The notes under the pieces were generated by a model, which saw nothing but the letters and a program-made list of their open reading frames with translations, was not told where the DNA came from and did not search any database. From NCBI GenBank assembly GCA_947071365.1, contig CAMTFT010000181.1, forward strand, positions 1-5,039: a DNA stretch of 5,039 nucleotides, read 5' to 3'. The position numbers were made by a program, and so were the translations under genes. Shown here piece by piece: positions 1-5,039 of the stretch (within the stretch, counting starts at the first letter, position 1; each line of letters starts with the position of its first letter). This stretch comes from an uncultured bacterium (lineage in GTDB: Bacteria; Bacillota; Clostridia; Lachnospirales; Lachnospiraceae).

Positions 1-46
1 AGATGTAGCTCCGTCTCGTGGGCTCGGAGATGTGTATAAGAGACAG
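1..46 (+). other. Illumina Nextera i7-side adapter, uncut (technical sequence)
   Basis: This is library adapter, not genome. Bases 1-4 (AGAT) are the end of the P7 primer region, 5-12 (GTAGCTCC) sit where the 8-base i7 index belongs, 13-27 are the Nextera read-2 common sequence, and 28-46 are the 19-bp Tn5 mosaic end AGATGTGTATAAGAGACAG. The index read in the other orientation is GGAGCTAC, which I recall as one of the Nextera XT v2 set (N718). True insert starts at base 47. Any reading frame beginning before 47 is artificial: the first five codons (M-Y-K-R-Q) of the frame entering from here come from the mosaic end. Confidence 0.98.
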
Positions 47-439
47 AATACGACCTCTGCCGGGATAAGCCCAGGCGACGGCCGGGATGCTTTTATCAAA
101 GCATACAGGGGCTATACAATACAGGTGGCATACAGTGAACTTGAGTCAAATTACCTCGAGATGTCTATTAAGGATATCCCCTACGATGACCCGATCTCCG
201 CGATGATCGCCAACTTCTTCGTTAACGGCAAACCGGTCTCCGAAGAGGAGCTGTGCCGTGAAAATAACGTAAAACCTTCGAAGCTTTATGACCTTTTAAG
301 TTCCTCTTCCTATCTGCGCAGCCACGAGGTTGTATACCGTTATCTGAGGTTTCAGTGGGAAGACGGCGTGATCGCCGGAATCGAATCGGATGAACTGAAT
401 TATAACGAAACGTTTGAAACCCCCTACGCAAAAGCATAG
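47..439 (+). CDS. Uncharacterised protein, C-terminal fragment (5' end off the insert)
   Basis: The frame is open from the first genomic base to the TAG at 437-439, giving 130 residues. The only upstream start available, a GTG at 32, lies inside the adapter, and the first in-frame ATG (161) has no convincing ribosome binding site, so the real start is most likely off the left edge. I do not recognise the family. The fragment is soluble in character, with no membrane segment, and acidic near the end (WEDGVIAGIESDELNYNETFE). The central part, from about DPISAMIANFF through EEELCRENNV and KPSKLYDLLSSSSYL, alternates helix, turn and helix and could be a winged-helix or helix-turn-helix-like fold, but this is only a visual impression. 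It converges on the sugar transporter operon and ends in its own terminator, so it is probably not functionally linked to the importer. Confidence 0.75.
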   Translation, partial: NTTSAGISPGDGRDAFIKAYRGYTIQVAYSELESNYLEMSIKDIPYDDPISAMIANFFVNGKPVSEEELCRENNVKPSKLYDLLSSSSYLRSHEVVYRYLRFQWEDGVIAGIESDELNYNETFETPYAKA

Positions 440-449
440 GGGGCTTTTT
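420..449 (+). terminator. Intrinsic terminator overlapping the stop codon
   Basis: A 7-bp perfect stem pairs CCCCCTA (420-426) with TAGGGGG (437-443). After one C-A mismatch it is extended by two inner pairs around an AAAA loop, and it is followed by CTTTTT (444-449). The TAG stop (437-439) of the left-hand gene forms the start of the 3' arm, so the last codons are part of the hairpin. On the minus strand the same stem is followed only by TTTC, so it may weakly end the incoming transporter transcript as well. No better minus-strand terminator is visible downstream of yjfF inside the insert. Confidence 0.85.
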
Positions 450-477
450 CCTGCCGTCCGCCATCCGGCAACCGCAG

Positions 478-1500
478 TTACTTCTTATTCTTTTCTTTTG
501 CTGCTGCAAAGATACTCTGAAGTACGATGAAGAAGCAGAGCATCGCTGCGATCGTGATCCTCGTCCACCAGGATGACAGTGTACCCTGGAATGTGATGAA
601 GGCCTCGATCGTACCTTTGATCAGCACACCGAACAGACTTCCGATGACATTGCCGACACCACCGGTCAGCAGCGTACCGCCGATAACGGAGGAAGCGATG
701 GCATCCATCTCAAGACCTTTTGCCTGCTCTACGAAACCGGAGCACGTATTCAGGCAGAATAGGAAGCCGCCGAGGCTGGCAAGGAAGCCTTCCAGCACGT
801 ACGCTTTCAGCTTTGTGCGCTTTACGTTCAGCCCCATCATAAGTGCGGACTGCTCATTTCCGCCAATCGCGTAGATGCTGCGTCCGAATTTCGTGTATTT
901 CAGTACAATAAAAATTACGATCAAAACAACAATAGCGATGATAACGCTGGGGTAAATGTACGGCTTGATCACCATTCCTTTTTTGTTCGTGTATCCGCCA
1001 AAGGGAAGATAGATCTTGCACTGTGCCCAGGAGAGGAACATCTCGTTCTTGATACTGATCATTTCTTTACTGATGACAGCCGTCATACCTCTTGCAAAGA
1101 ACATTCCTGCCAGAGTAACGATGAAGGGCTGAATCTTCAGATAAGCCACCAGCCAGCCCTGTACGAAACCGAAGACAAGGCCGATAACAAGTACAAAGAT
1201 CGTGGCCGGAATCGCTCCCCAGCCCGCCATTTCCATCGTCCACGCCAGCACCATGCAGACCATGGCAACAACGGAACCTACGGAAATATCAATTCCTCCC
1301 GTGATCATAACGATCGTCATACCTACCGCGATAACGATAAGCCCGGCATTGGAAATGAAGAGGTTCAGGAAGTTCTGAGTCTTGGCAAAGCCCTGATCCT
1401 TGAACAGAGCGATACCGATGATATACATGATCACAAACAGCGCAATGGTAATCACAAGAAGAAATGAATTACCGTCCAGCTTACGTCCTTCTTTTTTCAT
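478..1500 (-). CDS. yjfF: YjfF-like permease of a CUT2 sugar ABC importer
   Basis: This is an inner-membrane permease of 340 residues (E. coli YjfF is about 330) and one half of the sugar channel. It is hydrophobic throughout, with membrane segments clear at about 12-32, 50-67, 72-90, 98-119, 183-200 and 237-250, and more toward the C-terminus. The family hallmark GGIDISVGSV is at 68-77. The cytoplasmic coupling region YAIGGNEQSALMMG (210-223) is the likely contact with the ATPase. DAIASSVIGGTLLTGGVG (266-283) and GTLSSWWTRI (306-315) closely match what I recall of E. coli YjfF and set it apart from RbsC-type permeases. The ATG at 1500 overlaps the TAA of ytfT by one base (TAATG), and an AAAGGAG site lies seven bases upstream, supporting this start and translational coupling. 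It is the last gene of the operon and ends in a lysine-rich tail (KEKNKK). The family assignment is strong; the substrate is inferred. Confidence 0.93.
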   Translation of the reverse strand: MKKEGRKLDGNSFLLVITIALFVIMYIIGIALFKDQGFAKTQNFLNLFISNAGLIVIAVGMTIVMITGGIDISVGSVVAMVCMVLAWTMEMAGWGAIPATIFVLVIGLVFGFVQGWLVAYLKIQPFIVTLAGMFFARGMTAVISKEMISIKNEMFLSWAQCKIYLPFGGYTNKKGMVIKPYIYPSVIIAIVVLIVIFIVLKYTKFGRSIYAIGGNEQSALMMGLNVKRTKLKAYVLEGFLASLGGFLFCLNTCSGFVEQAKGLEMDAIASSVIGGTLLTGGVGNVIGSLFGVLIKGTIEAFITFQGTLSSWWTRITIAAMLCFFIVLQSIFAAAKEKNKK

Positions 1501-2549
1501 TATGCCGCTCCTTTCCCTGCCTGAGCAGAAGATTTTGCCTTCAGACGACGAATCATCTTACCGAGCTCAGGAGACTGTAATGATACGATGATTACAACTA
1601 CGATCGCCTTGTATACCGGAATCTGGTCAGAGCTTACGGATACGGCGTACAGCGTCGTTGTCAGTGTCTGAATCGTATAAGCGCCGATCACAGAGCCAAG
1701 CAGAGAGAATTTGCCGCCGGCCAGTGAGTTTCCGCCAAGAGCAACTGCCAGAATGGCATCCAGCTCAAGGTTCAGACCGATATTGTTTGCGTCTGCGGAG
1801 TAAATACGGGAGGAGTTGATCAGTCCTGCAATACTTGCGCAGAAGCCGCTGAATGCGTAAACCATGAAAATGATCATTGTGGACTTGAGACCCACCAGAC
1901 GGGCTGCCCGGGAATTGATACCTACGGATTCGATATACAGTCCCATCGCCGTCTTTTTCAGCAGCACCATAGTAAGAACTACCATGATAACCGTTACGAA
2001 AATTGATGTCGGAATCGGAACGCCCGGAATGCTGGCGCCCAGCATCTTAAAGCTCTCTACACGCACATACGTGATCTGTCCGTTCGTCAGAAGCTGCGCG
2101 ATACCGCGGCCTGCCGTGAACAGGATCAGTGTAGCGACCATCGGCTGGATCTTCAGCCTTGCAACGAGGAAGCCGTTGAAGCATCCGCACAGAACGCCCA
2201 CCAGGATACCGAGAAGCGCGCCCAGGAACGGATTGTTGATATATTCGTTTACACTCTGCTGTCCGCCTGCCGTAAAAGCACACGTAACGGCTGCTACCAC
2301 TGCCATAACGGCACCTACGGAGATATCCGTACCTGCGGAAGCGGATACGACCAGCGTCATGCCGACTGCCAGGATAACGACCTCGCTGCCTCGGTTGATA
2401 ACGTCGATGATACGTCCGTATAATACGCCGTTTTGTACGCCGATCTTAAAGAAGTCCGGGCTGGCAATAACTGCTGCGACCAGCATGACTGCCAGACAGA
2501 AAATCGGCATAAACAGTCTTTTCGATGTCAGTTTCTTGATATTTTCCAT
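1500..2549 (-). CDS. ytfT: YtfT-like permease of a CUT2 sugar ABC importer
   Basis: This is the second, distinct channel subunit, 349 residues (E. coli YtfT is about 340), of the BPD_transp_2 permease family. The N-terminal membrane segment is at about 12-32. The family motif GTDISVGAVMA is at 73-83, preceded by a hydrophobic stretch (56-71). Further membrane segments are visible at about 108-130, 161-177, 215-233 and 317-334. ESVGINSRAARLVG (197-210) is the cytoplasmic coupling region expected to dock on YtfR, and LELDAILAVALGGNSLAGGK (261-280) is the conserved C-terminal motif. The tail is basic (MIRRLKAKSSAQAGKG). The ATG at 2549 shares its A with the TGA of ytfR (TGATG) and has an AGGAGG site nine bases upstream, which fixes the start. 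YtfT and YjfF are expected to form a heterodimer, whereas many CUT2 importers such as ribose and xylose use a single permease twice. Confidence 0.93.
   Translation of the reverse strand: MENIKKLTSKRLFMPIFCLAVMLVAAVIASPDFFKIGVQNGVLYGRIIDVINRGSEVVILAVGMTLVVSASAGTDISVGAVMAVVAAVTCAFTAGGQQSVNEYINNPFLGALLGILVGVLCGCFNGFLVARLKIQPMVATLILFTAGRGIAQLLTNGQITYVRVESFKMLGASIPGVPIPTSIFVTVIMVVLTMVLLKKTAMGLYIESVGINSRAARLVGLKSTMIIFMVYAFSGFCASIAGLINSSRIYSADANNIGLNLELDAILAVALGGNSLAGGKFSLLGSVIGAYTIQTLTTTLYAVSVSSDQIPVYKAIVVVIIVSLQSPELGKMIRRLKAKSSAQAGKGAA
1508..1514 (-). promoter_or_regulatory. Ribosome binding site for yjfF inside the end of ytfT
   Basis: AAAGGAG on the minus strand lies seven bases before the yjfF ATG. 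It falls within the codons for the last residues of YtfT (GKGAA), so ribosomes finishing ytfT are positioned to restart at yjfF. This supports coupled, roughly equal synthesis of the two permeases. Confidence 0.8.
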
Positions 2550-4063
2550 CAGTTTCCACCTCCTGCGATTGCTTTCATGATGGAATTCTGGTGAAGCTCG
2601 GATTCCTCCAGCTCTCCTACCTTGGAACCATCACGCAGTACAGCCATTCTGCTGCAGGTACGGATCATTTCTTCGATCTCAGATGAGATGAACATGACTG
2701 CCATTCCCTGCTCTGCAAGCTGCAGAACGAGTTTCTGGATCTCTGTCTTTGTACCGATATCAATACCTCTCGTGGGCTCATCCAGGATCAGGAAATCCGG
2801 TTCTGTCAGAAGCCATCTGCCGAGGATCACCTTCTGCTGATTACCGCCGGAGAGCTGCTTGATCGGCGTCTCTCTGTCTGCCGTCTTGATCTGCAGGATA
2901 TCAATGTACTTGTCAGTGAATTCTTCCTGTTCCTTTTTGCTGAGCAGATGGAACATGCCGCGCTTCGCCTGAAGTGCGATAATAATATTTTCTCTTACGG
3001 AAAGGTCGGCAATAATTCCCTCTTCCTTTCTGTTCTCCGGCAGATACGCCATACCTGCCATCATGGCATCCAGCGGAGCGCCCACGAGAAGCTTCTGTCC
3101 CTTCACGAACAGTTCTCCCGTATCCGCCTTGTCTGCGCCATAGATACTTCTCGCCAGCTCAGAACGTCCTGAACCGAGAAGTCCCGTAAGACCGATGACC
3201 TCGCCCTTATGGATATCCAGATCGAATGGCTTGATGGTTCCCTTATGTCCAAGCTTTTTCGCAGAAATAACGACTTCGCCCTTCGTCTTATCTGACGTGC
3301 CTTCCTTCTTAATGGCAGCCAGGTCATCGAAGTCCTTACCCATCATCTTTGCAACGAGCTGTACACGCGGAAGGTCCTCCACCTTGTATTCTCCTACGAG
3401 AGCGCCGTTACGCAGTACCGTGATACGGTCGCAGACTGCATATACCTGCTCCAGGAAATGCGTAACGAAGATAATGCCTACACCCTGATCTTTCAGGCGG
3501 TTCATCAGCCTGAACAGCTTTTCAACCTCGCCATCATCCAGAGATGAAGTCGGCTCATCCAGAATCAGTACCTTTGCCGACATATCCACTGCACGGGCAA
3601 TGGCCAGCATCTGCTGGATAGCGATGGAATAATTCTCTACAGCTACTGAAACATCAATATGTATGTCAAGTCCTTCGAGAAGCTCTCTGGACTTCTTTTT
3701 CATAGTTCTCCAGTCAATCATACCGCCCTTTTTCGGCTCGCGGCCGATGTACAGATTCTCTGCCACCGAAAGGTTCGGACAAAGATTGACCTCCTGGTAA
3801 ACGGTACTGATGCCGTTTCCCTGGGCTTCCTGCGGAGACCGGTTGATGATGGCCGTGCTTTTGCCGTCGATCATGATCTCGCCTGACTCAAACTCCTCAA
3901 CGCCGGTAAGTACCTTGATCAAGGTAGATTTTCCGGCTCCGTTCTCTCCCATCAGCGCATGGATCTCACCTTTTCTCAGAGTAAAATCCACATTCTGCAG
4001 CGCTTTTACCCCTGGGAAATTCTTGCTGATATTTCTCATTGTGAGCACAACACCCTGCTCCAT
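2549..4063 (-). CDS. ytfR: YtfR-like twin-domain sugar ABC importer ATPase
   Basis: This cytoplasmic ATPase powers the importer. Its 504 residues hold two fused nucleotide-binding domains (E. coli YtfR is about 500). Domain 1 has Walker A GENGAGKST (39-47), Q-loop Q90, a degenerate signature YSIAIQQ (145-151), Walker B VLILDE (165-170) with catalytic E170, and H-loop H202. Domain 2 has a degenerate Walker A, GLLGSGRSE (294-302), in which the lysine is replaced by Arg. It also has a canonical signature LSGGNQQ (404-410), Walker B FLILDEPTRGID (424-435), and Ser in place of the H-loop His (FISSE, 457-461). This asymmetry is normal for the CUT2 class (RbsA, MglA, XylG). The start at 4063 is supported by a GAGAGGTG ribosome binding site just upstream and by the usual N-terminus (LTMRNISKNFPGVKAL). 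It follows the binding-protein gene after 113 bases and overlaps ytfT by one base. Confidence 0.96.
   Translation of the reverse strand: MEQGVVLTMRNISKNFPGVKALQNVDFTLRKGEIHALMGENGAGKSTLIKVLTGVEEFESGEIMIDGKSTAIINRSPQEAQGNGISTVYQEVNLCPNLSVAENLYIGREPKKGGMIDWRTMKKKSRELLEGLDIHIDVSVAVENYSIAIQQMLAIARAVDMSAKVLILDEPTSSLDDGEVEKLFRLMNRLKDQGVGIIFVTHFLEQVYAVCDRITVLRNGALVGEYKVEDLPRVQLVAKMMGKDFDDLAAIKKEGTSDKTKGEVVISAKKLGHKGTIKPFDLDIHKGEVIGLTGLLGSGRSELARSIYGADKADTGELFVKGQKLLVGAPLDAMMAGMAYLPENRKEEGIIADLSVRENIIIALQAKRGMFHLLSKKEQEEFTDKYIDILQIKTADRETPIKQLSGGNQQKVILGRWLLTEPDFLILDEPTRGIDIGTKTEIQKLVLQLAEQGMAVMFISSEIEEMIRTCSRMAVLRDGSKVGELEESELHQNSIMKAIAGGGN
2556..2564 (-). promoter_or_regulatory. Strong ribosome binding site for ytfT inside the end of ytfR
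   Basis: AGGAGGTGG on the minus strand is a near-perfect anti-16S match, nine bases (counted from AGGAGG) before the ytfT ATG. The same bases encode the last residues of YtfR (AGGGN), so the glycine-rich end of the ATPase may be partly dictated by the need for this site. Confidence 0.88.
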
Positions 4064-4067
4064 AAAG

Positions 4068-4075
4068 CACCTCTC
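4068..4075 (-). promoter_or_regulatory. Ribosome binding site for ytfR
   Basis: GAGAGGTG on the minus strand, four to six bases from the ATG at 4063 depending on how the core is counted. It starts about 20 bases after the spacer hairpin, leaving it outside the stem and accessible. Confidence 0.75.
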
Positions 4076-4095
4076 TTTCCACAGCGAAAAGATGC

Positions 4096-4125
4096 GGGGC
4101 CGGAAGCCTTACGGCTCCCGGCCCC
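4096..4125 (-). terminator. GC-rich hairpin between ytfQ and ytfR (leaky terminator or mRNA 3'-end stabiliser)
   Basis: GGGGCCGG (4096-4103) pairs perfectly with CCGGCCCC (4118-4125). After one A-C mismatch, AGCC (4105-4108) pairs with GGCT (4113-4116) around a four-base loop. Read on the minus strand, the stem is followed by GCATCTTTTCGC, so the T-tract is short and displaced by four bases. That argues for partial termination or for a structure protecting the ytfQ message from 3' decay, rather than full termination. In many importer operons such a structure after the binding-protein gene gives more binding protein than membrane parts; that role here is inferred. Confidence 0.7.
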
Positions 4126-4150
4126 CACACCTGATTATTTGCTTCGTTTC

Positions 4151-4169
4151 ACTATATAGTAGAACGTTC
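4151..4169. repeat. Two adjacent short palindromes after ytfQ
   Basis: ACTATATAGT (4151-4160) is a perfect 10-bp palindrome, followed after one base by the 8-bp palindrome GAACGTTC (4162-4169). They lie within 20 bases of the ytfQ stop. I see no good -35 partner for the TATAGT on either strand and no known operator match, so the function is unknown and they may be chance. Confidence 0.4.
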
Positions 4170-4176
4170 GTTCATC

Positions 4177-4994
4177 TTAGTATGCACGCTCAGCAAGGAT
4201 TGTTTCAAGATCCATGGATGTATCGAAGTATGCTTCGTCTACGTACTGAATCTTCTCAACTTCTTCGCCTGCTTCCAGCTTCTGGATGATCTCAGCAACA
4301 CGCGGTCCGTGCAGCGGGTTGCACTCGAATGTAGCGTTCAGGTCGCCAGCGATCATAGCGTCAAATGCAGCCTTTACAGAGTCGAAAGATACAACGATGA
4401 TGTCTCCATCCGGTCCGCAGGTCTTACCAGCAGCCTTGATAGCGTCGATTGCACCAAATGCTTCGTTATCGTTCTCGCAGATAACTACGTCGATATCGTC
4501 ATAGGATTTCAGGAAGGACTCCATAACTTCCTGGCCCTTAGCCTGTGTGAACTCACCAGACTGCATATCCAGCATTGTCCAGTTCTCATGCTCAGCTACC
4601 TTGTTGCCAAAACCTTCTGTACGTCCGATCTGAGCGGATGCACCGATCGTACCCTGAATCGTTACGATATTGATCTCTTCTTCGCCACGGCCCTGCTCCT
4701 CAAGATAGGATGCAAGCCAGTCACCACATGTCTCGCCTTCTTTGATGAAGTTTCCGCCTACCCAGCAGGTATACAGGCTGTCATCTGCAAGATCCATCAT
4801 ACGGTCAGAAAGAATAACCGGGATACCAGCGTCTGCTGCTTCCTGAAGAACTGTCTCCCATCCTGTCTCAACTACAGGAGCTACTACGATGTAGTCAACT
4901 TCCTGCTGGATGAAGCTTCTGATTGCCTTGATCTGGTTTTCCTGTTTCTGCTGTGCATCATCAAAAATCAGCTTGTAGCCGTTCTCTTCTGTGA
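4177..4994 (-). CDS. ytfQ: YtfQ-like sugar-binding protein, 5'-truncated at the insert edge
   Basis: This type I solute-binding protein captures sugar outside the membrane. I translated the frame upstream of the ATG at 4800. It stays open to the insert edge, giving 271 complete residues, starting TEENGYKLIFDDAQQKQEN. The matched segments closely follow what I recall of E. coli YtfQ: DAQQKQENQIKAIRSF (12-27), APVVETGWE (38-46), the Asp-Arg pair D63-R64 typical of sugar binding in this fold, IQGTIGASAQIGRTEGF (112-128), KGQEVMESF (152-160), ENDNEAFGAIDAIKAAG (173-189) and SFD (202-204). By comparison with E. coli about 50 mature residues plus the export signal are missing; in a Gram-positive the signal would be of the lipoprotein type. 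ATG 4800 is an internal Met just after the Asp-Arg pair, lacks a ribosome binding site and would delete most of one lobe, so it is not the start. Ligand: galactofuranose-like sugar is likely but unproven. Confidence 0.94.
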
Positions 4995-5039
4995 CTGTCT
5001 CTTATACACATCTCCGAGCCCACGAGACGGAGCTACATC
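4995..5039 (-). other. Illumina Nextera i7-side adapter, reverse complement (technical sequence)
   Basis: Bases 4995-5013 are the Tn5 mosaic end in reverse, followed by the read-2 common sequence (5014-5028), the index complement GGAGCTAC (5029-5036) and ATC. It is an exact reverse complement of bases 2-46, with the same index. True insert ends at 4994. The adapter adds an in-frame stop (TAA, complement of 5002-5004) just upstream of the ytfQ fragment, which hides the fact that ytfQ continues off the insert. Confidence 0.98.

Noticed and set aside
451..470. Second hairpin (TGCCG...CGGCA) as the yjfF terminator
   Set aside because: The stem is only five pairs with a nine-base loop, and on the minus strand it is followed by GGAAAAAG, not a T-tract.
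222..509. 95-residue minus-strand open frame over the left-hand gene and terminator
   Set aside because: Arg/Pro-rich shadow frame, overlapping the end of yjfF and running through a terminator stem.
1864..2580. 238-residue plus-strand open frame opposite ytfT
   Set aside because: It is antisense to a well-supported permease, has low-complexity Ser/Thr/Ile/Arg composition, no family motif and no credible ribosome binding site; it mirrors the hydrophobic codons of ytfT.
4138..4160. TATAGT as a -10 box of an internal promoter for ytfR or an antisense RNA
   Set aside because: No reasonable -35 hexamer at 16-18 bases on either strand; the match is better explained by the palindrome.
4064..4176. 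Catabolite-repression (cre) operator in the spacer
   Set aside because: TGAAACGAAGC on the minus strand resembles part of a cre site but lacks the required spacing between the half-sites.
3810..4289. 159-residue plus-strand open frame spanning the start of ytfR and the end of ytfQ
   Set aside because: It runs antisense across two real genes and the hairpin spacer, with no recognisable domain.
1..5039. Composite transposon with 45-bp inverted ends carrying transporter genes
   Set aside because: The ends are commercial Tn5 tagmentation adapter with read-2 and index sequence; no transposase gene is present inside.

Overview
The window is a 4,948-base genomic insert (47-4994) with Illumina Nextera (Tn5) adapter sequence left on both ends. 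The adapters form a perfect 45-bp inverted repeat that is not biological. The insert most resembles a low- to mid-GC Gram-positive gut anaerobe, probably Clostridia (Lachnospiraceae-like). This rests on the strong AGGAGG-type ribosome binding sites, the tightly coupled operon and the protein style; it is an inference without any database search.

Layout: at the left edge (47-439, + strand) is the 3' end of an unrecognised protein. It closes on a strong intrinsic terminator whose 3' arm contains the stop codon. The rest of the insert is one minus-strand operon running right to left: ytfQ-like sugar-binding protein (4994-4177, 5' end cut off by the right edge), a 113-base spacer with a GC-rich hairpin, ytfR-like twin-domain ATPase (4063-2549), ytfT-like permease (2549-1500) and yjfF-like permease (1500-478). 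The three downstream genes overlap by one base at each junction. The operon and the left-hand gene converge tail to tail across 440-477.

Together the four genes make a complete CUT2-type sugar ABC importer. A type I binding protein captures the sugar outside the membrane, two different permeases (YtfT and YjfF) form the channel, and YtfR, with two fused nucleotide-binding domains, drives uptake. The gene set and order match E. coli ytfQ-ytfR-ytfT-yjfF, whose binding protein is known to bind galactofuranose. Related systems carry fructose or arabinose, so the substrate here is likely a furanose-type sugar but is not fixed by the sequence.

I found no CRISPR array, tRNA or rRNA gene, native mobile element or undescribed system. 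The most useful observations are the uncut adapters, the wrong gene ends they create, the spacer hairpin, and the unidentified partial protein. No gene-free stretch exceeds about 115 bases.
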